From the NCBI GenBank assembly GCA_021234155.1, contig JAJEKV010000049.1:4585001-4649000 (forward strand): a stretch of 64,000 bases of DNA, read 5' to 3'. Positions 1 through 11,899 of this stretch are shown piece by piece; within the stretch, counting starts at the first letter, position 1; each line of letters starts with the position of its first letter. The notes below the pieces were generated by a model, which worked only from the letters and a program-made list of their open reading frames with translations, searched no databases and had not been told where the DNA came from. The position numbers and the translations under genes are program-made. The stretch is from Isoetes taiwanensis. Taxonomy: Eukaryota > Streptophyta > Lycopodiopsida > Isoetales > Isoetaceae.

Positions 1-1365
1 CAGCAGGTCGTTTTTCTGTAAAAACAGGTGGTGACAGTTCCATAATACATGATCTATCCTACATCAAAAGATGTGTTTCGGTGATACGAATCCAACGAGC
101 TATGGTGCAGGTCAAATGGAGGTCTGGAGCTCAAGATATCAGCTTTCAACGTTTGCCACAGTTACAGCTCTGTTTCGTCACTGTATTTTTGGACCAGTTT
201 GTTTGTATTAGTCATTTGGATTTGAGAAGGGTGTAAATGGGTCATTTGGGGACATGTCCCAAGGACCATATGAGTTTGTTTTGTTGTGGGTTCTCCGCCA
301 CGGAGTGGCACATTTTCCCACTGTGGTCGCCACTGTTGGGGTCGTCACCACTCACCACACCATTCACCACTCACCACACTTGTCACCACCCACCACACTC
401 ATCATATACCGTATATCGAGTGATATACGCGCATGCACGCGTGCAGGATATTTGCACGTATGCATTATGGAGCCATTATCACCACTGTATTATCTGAGCA
501 GTGGGAGAGAGAAGAACAGAGAGAGACGGTGTATTGAGAGTATTTTTTGCTTGATATAGCTATGGAGATGATGATTCTTTGTGTTGTGCATTGCCTTATT
601 CTGTTAGATTGAGCTTGGATTGTTGGGTTTTTCATCCTTCTTGCAAGGTTAGAGTTCTGGCTCTAACAAAACAGCAAGCTTTTTGAAGTTCAAAACTACA
701 TTAGCCATTTAATAACCACTAAAGTGGTCTACAGAATAAGGCCAGATTACACCAAAGTTTTTAGTAAAATATCACCGCTAGGAGGAAAATGCAGAATTGA
801 GCAGTCATTACGCTCATAACGAAACCAAGATACCACATGGAGGGTTCAGTCCGGTTACCTGCACCACAAGAAATTAGACAAGCATTAGAATGGTTGCCAA
901 TAACAGGGTAACAGGTAAGCAATGGACAAAACCGGCTTATCGCCTTTCACCACAATAACTCGGTTAACAACCTCTAATAAGTTAAACCATCAGATAAAGA
1001 GTGTACAAAATACAAGCATAAGATACTATGCAGGGATCAGAACAAAGTGCAGAAGTGACAACAAAAATAAAAGTAAAAGAGGACTATAAAATATGTTACC
1101 ATAAGTGAGACAACAATCTAGACTAAATCACAGAATATTGACAGCAAATATAACAGGCTAGAACACTTAAGAATTAAGTAGACAATGATATAGACTCATC
1201 TAACCACCCGAAATTAAAGCCATACAAGCTTAAAATATCGGGTGTTCAGATGTATAGTCCAAGTTCTAAATATACTAGAGACACAATAGGGTAAATTATA
1301 ACGAGAGACAGCAACAAAATAAACGGTAGAAACAAGGTTAGGAGATACAATAAACTATAAACAAA
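1..1365. other. Non-coding, no gene recognised
   Basis: No convincing coding region. Around 340-405 there is a CACCACT-type low-complexity stretch that produces two short open frames with no recognisable protein features. The remainder is AT-rich spacer. Nothing here matches the duplicated blocks found elsewhere in the window. Confidence 0.5.
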
Positions 1366-1457
1366 TTAAAACTTTAAAGATACAGAACCTGTAGTAAGGA
1401 GAATTACAAAGCCAGTGTAGAAAACAGGAGCAATGAAAAGAAGGGGCTCAAAGACCT

Positions 1458-1779
1458 GAATGGAAGTTTTTGCGTGTTCAGAGTCTTCAACCAGATCAGC
1501 ATCAGAAATAAGAGAATCCGTAGTAGTAATTTGCTCATCCGAACCAATGATAATGGGTGAACTAATATTAGAAGCCAGATTTTTAGTAGCAGAACCATGA
1601 TTATTCTGGACAGAGCTGCTCCCTCCTTCTAGGTTAGGCAAATTCCTGGTCACAGGTTTGGTCATAGCCTTAGCGGGCTTATGATAATCAAACAAGCTCT
1701 TCCTCTTTTCAGCCAACCTTTTTTCCATCTGTAATTTAAGTACAGTGGCTTTGTTTAAGCCCCCCTTTTTCCTTCCCAT
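1458..1779 (-). CDS. Hypothetical protein exon, basic N-terminus
   Basis: A minus-strand frame opens at an ATG near 1779 with MGRKKGGLNKATVLKLQ and continues through a Lys/Arg-rich helical segment into a Ser/Thr/Asp-rich tail. The likely exon end is at about 1458, where CAG is followed by GT. The frame stays open further on both sides, but those extensions are hydrophobic and look non-coding. The basic start followed by an acidic low-complexity tail could belong to a transposon-encoded or nuclear protein. I do not recognise the family and see no second exon that must follow. Treat it as a possible first exon only. Confidence 0.25.
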
Positions 1780-1980
1780 ACACCAGTAACAGCAACAAGC
1801 AAACAAATTGAGCAGCAATACTAAGGAGAAGGAGGAAAACTCTGAACATACCAACAGGTTTAAATACAACAATAGGAAGTCGGCAAAGATACTGCCAGAG
1901 GAGATCCGTCCGTTGATCTCAGAACCGTGAAGATGTTGCCAACTTATGCATGCTTGAAGAAATACATCTCCGGCCATCAT

Positions 1981-3239
1981 GTGCCGGAATAGGTTAGCAT
2001 GCCGGAATAGGTTAACAGAGAAACATTAAAGAGGAAATATGCTACAGAAAATTCATTATAGGAATTCCAAATAATGTCAAGGAGTGGAAAAATGAGAAAT
2101 TAAAAGACCCATGCGTTTAACCAGAAAGATATCAAATGAAAAAAGCACTAACACTTCATGGGGCCATAACCATGTACCCCTTGATCTCATAATTAAAAAA
2201 AGGGCCAAACAAGTGGATTCTTAGCACAAGTGTGATCCTAAAATACCAAGAGATTATATTAAAATAAAAAAAAAAAAAAAAAAAAAAAAAACTTTCAAGA
2301 GGTTGTATATGTGAAATAAGAAGCTAAAATGGTACGTTAGAATGCCAGCAAAAATAAGCCATGTGCTAATTTTTTGTGAAAAGAAGGCTGAATGGAGGAA
2401 TGGAATGGAAAGAAAATATACAACTGCTTGGGGAAAGAGAAAGGTGCTTATTAACCATTTAAAACTTAAATCTATTGATTCTTTGGCACTAGAAAATAGC
2501 GTACATCTCTATTATGTTCCATGTTTAATCCTATCCTATGCTCTTTTTTCTTTAAACAAGGCAGGTTTTCATTTCTGAACAATGAAGGGTATAGAATTGA
2601 GCATCAACGTTGTGGAATGGGTCGCAAAGGATGAATCTAGGCAGGTAAAGCCTTTAACTTAAAGCGCCTTTACTTAGGGAAGCAATAAAACAGACCAAAA
2701 GTAAGAGCTAGCAGAAGCAGATCTGCCATAGATTGACAAGAGAAATTAAAGGACAAAGTAACCAGTATCTAGGTATTATGTATGAAAATGGCTGCTGCTC
2801 TATCTCTTCAAATCATTGGAGTTGAAATTAGCGAAATAGGACCAGACTTATTTTATAAACCAGAGAAAGAAGAAAGCAAACGTTAGGTTTAGATGCAGGT
2901 TCGAGTTAGATGCAGGTTCGAGTCTAGTGCATAGAATCTACTGCAGAGGTAGAGGGTTGATATAAAACCTTTGAACCTCTGCCTTGTTCTTAACTGTATA
3001 AAGAGATATCTACTAAAAAAAGAACAAGAAACCACCTACCTGTGGTCGAATTCATGGACATGCCGCTCTGCTGTGGATGAAGAAAGAAGCGAGGGATGGT
3101 TGATGAAAACAGGGTCGAGTAACATTCAGTTCTGATTTGCAACATCCATGGCGCTCCACCTCGTTTTGTTTTAAGCAGTAGAGTAACATAGAAAATTGCA
3201 GAACAAAAGGGCTCTAAAAAAAATTTGGGGGCAAATTTG
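1981..3239. other. AT-rich spacer with poly(A) tract
   Basis: A long A run lies at about 2263-2290 and could be the tail of a retroposed sequence, but no body was identified. A short direct repeat containing GCAGGTTCGAGT occurs twice at 2893-2925. Open frames in this interval carry no recognisable domain. Confidence 0.4.
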
Positions 3240-3330
3240 ACCTTGCCGACCGTGGGTCGGAAACTACCAACCACGACCTAGGTCGAAAACGCTCGGAAAA
3301 AAGGGCCGACCTAGGTCGGCCCCAACCATG
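3240..3330. mobile_element. hAT-like element terminus (left fragment)
   Basis: This stretch holds several copies of a GGTCGG/CCGACC motif, including the palindrome GGCCGACCTAGGTCGGCC, and ends at 3330 in ...CCCAACCATG. The adjoining 8 bp, GATTCAAG (3331-3338), are the reverse complement of the 8 bp CTTGAATC that follow a matching terminus at 22246. Read outward, the two ends start CATGGTTGGG and CATAGTTGGG. The corresponding place in block B (42848-42855) has a single uninterrupted CTTGAATC. An 8-bp target duplication plus subterminal repeats fits the hAT superfamily. How far the element extends below 3240 is not known. Confidence 0.55.
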
Positions 3331-4740
3331 GATTCAAGGGCTTCGACAAGTAGTGACCGTGGAAGGCTGAGGTGTGAGCTATAGTGGTGGTTGCATGAAA
3401 TAGTGTGGGCTATGGTCGCGTCTATTAATTTGTTCTTGTGTGTTGGCTGGGGTGATTTCGCTGCACCATTGGTTTATGCAGGAGAATTAAACGTATACAA
3501 TGACCTTTGATGTTGAAGATTCCATTGAATCTCCTCTAAAATTAACAATACGAAAATGAACAATAAAGAAAGTGATGCGGATTCTTCATCCACGTAAATC
3601 TAATAACATGCCATTATTATAGGCTCTATTATAAGCTCTACAATAACATGCCCTATGTAAAAGGGAGTTTAATTGGAGATAAATGGTTAAGCACCTCTTT
3701 TTGTCCTAAAAAAACACTGCCATCATTGTAAGAACTAGGCCAAGGAAAGTTGCATCATTCATTTTTCGGCAACTATAGAAGAGCACAATCTAATCACCAG
3801 GAAGGACAAAGGCAAAGACCAATTAAGAAACCATTCTTGATGCCAGATATTGTTACCTTTCTAACTTTTGGCATCTTGCTTACATTCTAATCCAAGGTTT
3901 CCATGACAGAACTAGTCAAGTTATTTCACGTGCAAGACTATGCAGGCATTTGCATCTGTCACAAAGAAATGCTTCAGATTCACCGAATTTGACATAGGAT
4001 CCAGCACAAATCAAACTCAACCTAACCTTCGAGCTTTGTCAGATAGATCACTCTTCATGTGCTTAATTACCATGCATGCAACATATCACAGCATCTTTGT
4101 CAATAGTATATGTCGTGCATGTTTAATCGGCATTCAACCTGAGCAATATTATCAGATGATAGAATGACTTTTGGTGACATAAATCAATCGGTAGATGACC
4201 GAGGAAATGAACATGACAGACGGTGTTGAACTTCAGAAGCTTAGATATAACTACAACTGTAAGCATGAGTTATGACGAATATCAAATCCCTCCAGGAATA
4301 GTTTCATCTAAATTTTAGATCTCAGCAGGACTAGTTTCCTGGTCACACGTCTTTATACCTATGTAAAAGGTGCATAAGCCAAGAAGAGGAAAGTTTGATT
4401 AGAGATGAATGGATCAGGAGCTAATTTCGTCCCACAGAAACACTTGTTAAGAACCAGGCCACAAAAGTAACAACATACATTCTGCAGTCAAATGAATGAA
4501 CAGAAAGGACAAAAGAGAAAGAGATACATGTGAAGACTAACTGAGAAATACTAAGACGACCCGCTCTAAGCTGGTTGAAGACCTGTAATATATATATATT
4601 GGTGGTAAATGCTGCTGACAAGAGCACTTAAAAAAACAAAAGTGCTTTGTATTCTAAATTTACTAAGTCGTTTTAGATACTTCGAGTGCAGAAAGCCTGC
4701 TTGTTGAAAGCTATTATTATTGTAAAACAACACAACTTCT

Positions 4741-5370
4741 TTAACTGCTACACACTCTCTTGTGTTCCTTCCAATCTTCTTTCTGGTGTTCCTTAGAGCA
4801 ATACCACACCTTTCTGCATCTAGCACAGTGATTAGTAGTTTCTTTATCACAAACCTTGCATCTCTGATCCCGAGCCTGAGCCTTCTTCACAGGCCCAGCA
4901 GGTGCCAAGGTGTCGAAGAACTCCTTGTTATTCACAAACCAGGAATTATAATAGTCACCCCTAAGTTCTGCTGGATGGGCAGCGAATTTTACCTCGATCA
5001 ACTCGCGCAGCCTCCGAGCTTCAAACGCCTCGAGAAACTCCTGAATTGGACAGTTCATGTACAAAAACATACCTTGAAGCAGACCAACGAGGTTGCTATG
5101 GCCGCTTTCGTCAAGCCTAGAAAACCCAAAAAGCTCGAAATGGGGCGTCTTGGGTCCTGGAACCATGTCCATGAGGCAGTCGTAGTAGAGCGCTACCACA
5201 GCCAGCTTGTTGGGTGTCATGTTCTTGAACTCTTTCTGTTCATCCTCGGGGAGGAAAGGAGTAAGTACTTCATGGGCCCTGCCACAAAAATCGTCCTGCA
5301 TTGGATCGAACATGCTGTAACACAACTGACTGAGAGTGTAGTCCTTCCGATCTGTAGCTGCCTCCATCGC
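4741..5370 (-). CDS. MYND-type zinc-finger protein, copy A
   Basis: About 209 residues from MEAATDRKD. An in-frame ATG 16 codons upstream would give 225 residues, but copy B starts with the equivalent MEVATD, so the inner ATG is preferred. The C-terminal 40 residues form a MYND finger: CKVCDK, then CARCRKVWYCSKEHQKEDW and HKRVC, giving the expected Cys and His ligands. The N-terminal 150 residues are a predicted globular, mixed alpha region that I do not recognise. MYND fingers bind proline-rich partners and often accompany SET or other domains, but none is present here. Relative to copy B it has a short insertion before the finger (KAQARDQ). The frame is intact and appears to be a single exon. 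A TATA-like box lies about 100 bp upstream. Confidence 0.85.
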   Translation of the reverse strand, partial: AMEAATDRKDYTLSQLCYSMFDPMQDDFCGRAHEVLTPFLPEDEQKEFKNMTPNKLAVVALYYDCLMDMVPGPKTPHFELFGFSRLDESGHSNLVGLLQGMFLYMNCPIQEFLEAFEARRLRELIEVKFAAHPAELRGDYYNSWFVNNKEFFDTLAPAGPVKKAQARDQRCKVCDKETTNHCARCRKVWYCSKEHQKEDWKEHKRVCSS

Positions 5371-5468
5371 CCGATGGGCCCGACGTTTTTCTAGCCCTAA
5401 AAAACCTTCTCTGCGCATTCTAACCTTAACCTTCTTGCGCCCCTCGCTAACGCCAGCACTTTTGTAGG

Positions 5469-5476
5469 TTTATATA
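5469..5476 (-). promoter_or_regulatory. TATA-like box upstream of MYND copy A
   Basis: The minus strand reads TTATATAAAC about 100 bp upstream of the preferred MYND start. The element and its flanks are conserved in block D at 26439-26447, where the gene itself is separated from it by 7 kb. Position and conservation support a core promoter, but no transcript data are available. Confidence 0.45.
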
Positions 5477-5477
5477 A

Positions 5478-6450
5478 CGTGGCCACGTATGTACCTCCCA
5501 TTGGGCCATGCATGTTGCATCTTGCATGGGCCTAGGTTCTGATTAGGGCCGCCCAAAGTCACACTACGTATAGATCCGTCCCATAGCGCCCAGTTGGGTT
5601 TCTATGGACGTTAAAAATATATTTATCTATCTATCAGTGAGCAACAGATTCCGAAGAACTCTTGTAGCTTACCTGTTAAAATCAAGAAATTTCGATAATA
5701 AAAAAATTCTCGAGAAGTTTCCGGTAAAAAAACCAATATTTTCCGGTTGAGAACTAGCGTTTTGCTTCATGCTTCCTGCTAGCTTAAATTATGTAGGAAA
5801 GTTAACTTTTTCTGTATAGAGTTTCTCGTTCACTGCTATCTATCTTATGTCTTGCTAAGATTGCCAAAACGCCCTTGGTTTTGAGGCTATTTTTAAGCAA
5901 ATGACCATAACTTTTCTAGAATGATCTAAATGGAAATGTGTCCTTTAGATATATTGTAGAGGAGGATGAGATCTTTTCACAAAAAGCTAAAATTACTTGA
6001 GTTGAAGTCTGAAAATTTAACTTATGGTTTTCTAAATCCTCCTAAACTGTATTAAAAAAACCATAACTTGTGACTTCGGACTCCGATACAGGTGATCTTA
6101 GCTTTAATGGAAAGATCTCGTCCTCTTATTTCTGAATAATATATTCCCATTTGGAGCATTGCAAAAGAGTTACGGTCATTTTCATAAAAGTACTTCTAAA
6201 ACTAGGGGCATTTTGGCAGTTTTAGCAAAACATTGGAGTTTTTATGGTAACTTTCTACACCTCTTTATTGTATATTTTTTGGATTGCTCCTGAAGAGCAA
6301 ACCCTTGCTCCTCTCGATGGGTGGGAATATTTCAGGTATATACTAGAATATGCCTGAATATTTCAACCACATGTCTAAATCCACTATTGCAGGTAATTTG
6401 CTGGAAAAGGTCATCTGTCCTCCACTTGATCTATCAGGTTCATCGGATTT
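5478..6450 (-). repeat. MYND upstream region, inverted copy of 24350-25343
   Basis: About 970 bp is nearly collinear with 24350-25343 in inverted orientation. It includes the GATAGATAGATAAATATATT tract, the AACCCAACTGGGC segment and a pair of related segments around 5880-6240 that recur in both copies. No gene is visible in either copy. Homology stops at about 6448. Confidence 0.85.
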
Positions 6451-6704
6451 ACCGCCATAAGCTTCACAACTGAATTTAGTCTTGTTATGCCTGTTTGTAT
6501 TATAGTTTCTCGTCAAGAAGGTGAATATTCGGTGTTTTTGTTGCAAACTTATTGCTAGAAACAAGGGTGTTGTTAATAGAATGCAATGTCAATTTTAGCC
6601 CAACAAATAGCTCTAAAAACCTCATGCCCTCTTCATTCAATATCCTGGAGATAAACGGTTACATCTAGTAAGCTTTTCTAGATCTGATGATTGGCAATAA
6701 AATA

Positions 6705-7766
6705 TCAAAGAAAGATATTGCATAATCTCTGTGAAACATAGGTCATTTTTTTCGCATTTTGAGGCCGTGTGTCCATAACCTCCTGAAGATATGAGCTCAA
6801 CAAGCCCACTGAGGTCATGTTCAACAGCATATGCAACAGCTGGTCTGGCAGAACTAACTGGTTATATCGTGCCCCGATATGATCGAATGCCGGGGAGGTT
6901 TGAAGGGCGTGACATTCATCCTCAATGGGCCCCTGTTGGCAACGCTGACAGATCATGTCCTCGCGTGCCTCCTGAGTCCATCGACCTGTCTCAACGCGGA
7001 GGTGATGTGCACCCGTGCGAATGGAAGCTATCACTCCGCACTTCTTCATAGGCAAAGAGGTGCGCAAGTAGTATTGCGGGCCTCTTGTGAGCATTGGATT
7101 GACTTGTTGTCGATAATATGTCATTTTAACATGTGTCAAAGCCTCTGCATCCCAGAGCTTGTGCAGAAAGCAAGCGTCCAGATACTGCTCCAGTGCATTG
7201 TGTTCCTTTTTTGTCCGTGCTTGCATGCATCTGTGTGTCTGTACATTCCAACGGGAGACCCACTGGGCCTGCTTGTCCTTCCAACAGACTTTGAGATGTT
7301 TTGGACCCATTGCTACTTCTGTATCTGTTCTAGGTCATTCTATGTGGCGAGGGATATCACCGGACCCCACACCTCTGCTCCATACAGTAGGACTGGCTCA
7401 ACCAAGGCCCTGAATAGGTGCGACTGGTGACCCCATGCATACAACTCTACCTTGTGGCTATTGCTCTGCATGGCATATAGTGCTTCCAGCCTGCTGTGGC
7501 ACACAATCTGATGGAAGCATCCCAGTGTGTGGTAGCAGAAAACTCGATCCCTAAATACTTATAGGTCGTAGCTACCTCCACATCTTATCCCTGATAAGTG
7601 AATGAGGGAAGCCTTGGCTGGCTGATGGGATGATGGAACTAGCAGCACTCTAGTTTTGGAAAAGTTAACCCTTATGCCAGTGAACCGGGAGAAAGTCTCT
7701 AGAACATTCAGGTGTCGTTGCATATCTTCTGGGGTATAGACTTGAAGGTCAATGTCGTCAGCATAT
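6705..7766 (-). pseudogene. LINE reverse transcriptase, YADD half and C-terminus
   Basis: The frame starting at 7766 gives TYADDIDLQVYTPEDMQ, then ETFSRFTGIRVN, the catalytic YxDD box and block following it. After frameshifts it continues with LVEPVLLYGAEVWGPV and a 201-residue open segment (7310-6705) with IRTGAHHLRVETGRW and a CQRCQQGPIEDECHAL finger, typical of the tail of plant and algal LINE polyproteins. Several stops and frame changes make this non-functional. Confidence 0.8.
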
Positions 7767-7767
7767 G

Positions 7768-9524
7768 TGACGTTCCAGGTATCTATACGCGATACGTATG
7801 CATACCATTACACGTCACCAGTACATAGTGGGCCTAAGGGCCCAAGTGGGGGTTTGCCTATAATGGATTTTATTAGCTATGCTAATAAAACCAAAGGATA
7901 ATTATGGATTATAATGGCATAATCACTGTTGGGCAAATTCCGGGGTAGAGAAGGTTTGTTCCGGTTGAAACTAAGAATTTCCGGTTGAGTTAGCGCATTG
8001 CAGGAAAAATTCCGGTAGATTTTTATGCATATTTGTATAAGAGTAATACAAATTTCCGATTGGGAACTGAAAATATCCGGTTATTTGATGAAAGAGTAGG
8101 AAAATTTCCGATTGGGTTTAAAAACTTTGCCCAACACTGGGCATAATTAACCTAATTAAGCCATTATTGTCTAATTAACTAATTGTGACCAATGAGGTGA
8201 TGCCACCTGGCCCAAATCGATTGGCCAGGAGGGACTTACCATTTTGGGGCAAGGAATAGGGGTCCTACCCCCCCAATTCATCCCAAATTCGAATTGGGAG
8301 TGAGGAGGACCAGCAGCTAGCAGCTTATACTCAATTTTGCCAACACTTACCCACCAGCCTCGAACTATAGATGCCTACCGTGACCATGGCTCTAGCCAAC
8401 ACACTGGTTAGTCAATAGATAGCTTCTTTTCCGCTGACACTTCTTTAAATAAATGGAATGATTAAATTCTCTTTTGTAAGTTGTTCTGAATACTTGAATG
8501 GTATTTGCATTAGTTCTTTCTGCTTCTTCCGTGTATTGGGAATTAAGGGAAGGGTAGGGACCTAAAAGCCTCTTAGCATTAGAGATGTCTCTAGCTAGAT
8601 CCCTTAATACCCAATAATTGCGGCCTGTGCACAAGGGCCAACCTGGCTGTGGATGCTATGATGTGGTTCAGCACCAGACAATGAGTATGAGGGTGAATCG
8701 GGGGTGGGGTCTTGCCTAGCGCACTTCTATAGTGTGCTAGGCTTATAGCCGGTCACTGTGTGTGGGCCAGGTATGGGTCTGACACTCTCTGGGCCGAAAG
8801 GCGTGAGTCATAGATGGTCGTCCTGGGCTCGAACGGGTTGGTGAGCTGACCTTTAGATTTAGGGGAGTAAGTTGGGTATGGATGCGGGGGTCACTGAGGG
8901 GGCACGTGTTCTCTAGCACACCCAGGGATCCATCATACTCGGGGAGGAGACACTTCTCTGACCTGCCTCATCGGACCGGGAAGATGTAACTCGGAGTAGT
9001 CCCGAAGGGTGATTCCTTGGGATTGCATCTCGGAGGGCTACAAGCACGTCATAGCATGATTCAGAGTGTGCACAGGAGGGGCGGATGGAGTGGGCAACCC
9101 TAGCCATTGTCTTATGCTAGCCAATGCCATGTTATACTTCCGTCTGTTGATATCTTGAGGCCCTGGCCGTCAGTTGATCCCTTGGAGTCTGAGCCCAGGG
9201 TAGTGCCTTGTCATGGTGTTATTTCATGTTATTAGGAATGTATTATCTTTTTTGTGATGATGATGGATGGGCCACTCTTCGTGGTGGTATATTATTTTGC
9301 ATGATGATTGTATGCTAACATGTATGTATGTTTCCGCTGTATAAGATTTTCCATAGAGGACGTGGGACAAATGACACCTCTGTGTTCCTCGCCCGGACAC
9401 TTGGCCATCCCAAGTGGTCCGAGTATGACGGAGGGCCTTGCCATGGTGATGTAGTTGCCATGGGAGGGAAATTCCTGTATTTATACGATGGGAGCATCGT
9501 ATAGATTCTGGGAGCGTCACAACA
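7768..9524. mobile_element. Probable solo LTR inserted in LINE
   Basis: The 1,757-bp segment begins TGACGTTCC and ends GTCACAACA (TG..CA). It is flanked by ATATG on the left (7763-7767) and by ATATG one base after its right end (9526-9530). Removing it places the LINE codons upstream of the YADD box directly next to the box. The outer 24 bp are imperfect inverted repeats (GTGACG..TCTATACG), longer than usual for an LTR, so a TIR transposon is the alternative. No coding sequence was recognised inside. Confidence 0.5.
7924..8139. mobile_element. hAT-type MITE, 216 bp
   Basis: The termini are CACTGTTGGGCAAA on the left and the reverse complement of CAGTGTTGGGCAAA on the right (13 of 14 match). 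Both sides carry the 8-bp target duplication GGCATAAT (7916-7923 and 8140-8147). Inside are repeated TTCCGGTTGA-like motifs. Eight-base duplications and CAGTG termini are hallmarks of hAT elements. It is non-coding, hence non-autonomous, and sits inside the probable solo LTR. Confidence 0.8.
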
Positions 9525-9559
9525 TATATGAGTTGCCAAATTATGTGGTGCATAAGCTA

Positions 9560-10265
9560 AGCCCCCTCCTCTTCCTCCCCCTCCCTCCCCCTTCCGTGCT
9601 CAGCAAGCCAATCTTCTAGCTGATCAATGTATAGGCCAAAGAGTGTCCGGAAGAGAGGGCAATCCTGGTGTACTCTAATACTACTGACCACAGGCTATCT
9701 AGACGGTGTGAGATGGTCTGAGCATGCCTTGCATAGCTTGTAGATTGCATTTTGCAAGTGGATGGTGTCCCCAGTTGCCTCAATTTGTCCCATGACTTGT
9801 GCCGAGGTACTGTGTCAAAAGCTTTTGTGAAATCCCTGAAACAAAGGTTTTGCCGGCGATTCCTGCTATCCATAATTAGTGTTCGTAGAGTGAAGATATG
9901 GTCAATGGTGGAATGCATGGGTCGGAAGCCTGCCTGCGTCAGAGCATGCATCTCTGCGTCCTTTGCCCACATCGTTAGCCCCTGCCCAAGGATGCTAGTC
10001 AACGATTTTGCAAAGAGACAGCTGCCCATAATGGTGCGACAGTTGGTTGGGTTGTGAGGGTCATCTGCCTTGTATATACTAGTAGTCTACTGCGGGGGAA
10101 GCCTTCTTGCAATGCCTTATTGAATAGTGTCGTGAGGACCATTAGGAGCCCAGCCCACTTGAGAAGTTCTGCTTGCATGCCATCCAAATCTGCTGCCTTT
10201 CCATTAGCGAGGCGTTGCAGGTGCATTATGACATCCCCATCTGTAATGACTAGTGCTAGGCCCAT
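9560..10265 (-). pseudogene. LINE reverse transcriptase, N-terminal half
   Basis: Two overlapping minus-strand frames carry RT blocks 1-4: NGKAADLDGMQAELLKW, then LFNKALQEGFP, QAGFRPMHSTIDHIFTLRTL and DFTKAFDTVPRHK, followed further down by LFGLYIDQLEDWLAEHG. The last block is the usual segment just before the YADD loop. Frameshifts separate the blocks. The following residues are lost at 9555, where the inserted solo LTR begins, and the reading resumes at 7766. Confidence 0.8.
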
Positions 10266-10949
10266 CTGCAGAGGGACTGTTCCCGACCCTCCAGTGGATC
10301 ATAAAGCTGCTATATTGTACCCATCGCTCTGAGGTGATCTTTCCTGTGGGTTGTGCTAGCTTGCTCAATACCTTTCTCCAGAATGTCCTGGGGTGACGAT
10401 CCAAGAGACCGAACATCTGTTGCTGGTGCTCCGCAAGGTATCTGGCTTTCTTGTCTTGAGGAAGGAGCGGTATTGCCTGATGGCCTGTGTGCAGATGGTG
10501 GGGTCATTGACTTGTTGGAGCCAGCATTTCATCTCCCTATATTTGTCATCAAACCAGCAGTTGCGGGGGAAGATGGTAGCTCCCGAGGGCCTCCGTGAGC
10601 AGCCTCTCCAAAGCATCTGTCACCGGTTGTCAAAAGGAGTCGAGTCAGTTGGGCAGTCTGCTGCTGAAGTGTGGGAAGCTGCAACATTCCCTCCAGGTCA
10701 TGCTCAAGCATCCGGGCATATGTCTATAATCCAGGTGCAGCCTGGGTACATGGGATGATGAGGCAATGGTCGTGCAAGTGGCCTGCCAGTCTATATGCAA
10801 GAGTCTGAGTCTACTTCCTCGTCTCGATTGTTTATTCCAATGCTAAAATGGAGAATCAGGTGCAGACCTTGCTCCTCTGCCAGTACGTAATGCACGACAC
10901 TGGTGTTGCCCCCCATCCAGTTCTCCTTTCTGCAAGTGTAGCGGCTAGA

Positions 10950-11860
10950 GGCACTTGCCACTCGACACTGGAGAATGCACTAGAGCTTGGGAAGGTCAAG
11001 GGCGGATGTGGGATAAGGAGTCTGCATTGGTGTATGTAAGACTCGATGGCCTTCTCAACTCGCGAGTCGAGAAAGCCCCCTAGCCCTCCTTAAGGATGCA
11101 ATTCAAATGCATTCCCCTATGGTTAGTCGCAGAGGCCTCCACCCAGTCTGAGCCCCTCCCCTTCGCAATATTCGAGGAAGATGGTACGAAGGAGAGTGGC
11201 TCTGACTGGATAGAGGCACCTGCGACTCGATACTGAAGAATGCACTAGAGCTTGCATAGGACAAGGGAGGATGTGTGATAAGCAGTCTATATTGTTGCGT
11301 CTAAGACTCGATGGCCTTCTCGACTCGTGAGAAAACCTCCCAGTCCTCCCTTAAGGATGCAGTTCAAATGCATTCCCCTGTGGTTAGTCACAGAGGCCTA
11401 CACCCAGTCTGAGCCCCTCCCCTTCGCAATATTCGAGGAAAATGGTCCAAAGGAGAGTGGCTCTAACTGGGTAGAGACATCTGCGACTCAATACTGGAGA
11501 ATGCACTAGAGCTTGCGCGGGACAAGGGAGGATGTGTGATAAGAAGTCTATATTGCTGTGTCTAAGACTCGATGACCTTCTCGACTCGTGAGTCAAGAAA
11601 GCCCCCCAGCCCTCCTTAAGGATGCAGTTCAAATGCATTCCCCTGTGGCTAGTCGCAGAGGCCTCCACCCAGTCTGAGCCCCTCACCTTCGCAATATTCG
11701 AGGAAGATGGTTCGAAGGAGAGTGGCTCTGACTGGGTAGAGGCACCTGCGACTCGACACTAGAGAATGCACTAGAGCTTGGGCAGTCTGCATTGCTATGT
11801 TTAAGCTTGACCCCCCCAGCCCTCCTTATGGTCCTCTCAACTCGTGTATCTAGCATGCGA
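10950..11860. repeat. Tandem repeat, unit about 260 bp, three copies plus partials
   Basis: Units begin near 11041, 11305 and 11565, each with GACTCGATGGCCTTCTCGAC, followed by a shared CCTCCTTAAGGATGCA segment, CACCCAGTCTGAGCCCCT, and CACTAGAGCTTG. Partial units precede and follow. Units are highly similar, so the array is recent. Short open frames recur in the units on both strands and are by-products of the repetition. Confidence 0.85.
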
Positions 11861-11899
11861 CCACCAAGATTGAGCCCCTATCTTTCAAGGTGCTGGAGT

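Larger units (their letters stand above)
3331..6450 (-). repeat. Segmental duplication block A (MYND locus)
   Basis: Read on the minus strand, this block matches five separated pieces on the plus strand: 24350-25343, 26436-26496, 33668-34939, 39744-40239 and 42547-42855. The pieces are in the same order, and the gaps between them are insertions in the right-hand copy. The block holds the MYND gene with its upstream region (5478-6450) and downstream region (3331-4740). Because it lacks the insertions, it acts as the empty-site reference for the Helitron (junction 3608/3609) and for the 4.8-kb TIR element. Confidence 0.85.
6705..10935 (-). mobile_element. Degenerate non-LTR retrotransposon (LINE)
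   Basis: On the minus strand, going down in coordinate, the pieces appear in LINE order. First is a linker region (10935-10270) with ...DDKYREMKCWLQ and AIRQYRSFLKTRK. Next is the reverse transcriptase N-terminal half (10265-9560) with LANGKAADLDGMQAELLKW, QAGFRPMHSTIDH and FRDFTKAFDTVPR. Then come TYADDIDLQVY (about 7766-7720), LLYGAEVWG (about 7390) and a C-terminal Cys/His segment (7310-6705). Frames change many times and no endonuclease is complete, so the copy is 5'-truncated and dead. A 1.76-kb insertion splits it exactly at the YADD box. No poly(A) tail or target duplication was found. Confidence 0.85.

Noticed and set aside
237-559. Two overlapping short ORFs
   Set aside because: Composition is driven by CACCACT low complexity, with no conserved features.
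2263-2290. Poly(A) run as evidence of a retrogene
   Set aside because: No adjoining gene-like sequence or target duplication could be found.
4762-5394. 210-codon plus-strand frame
   Set aside because: Antisense shadow of MYND copy A.
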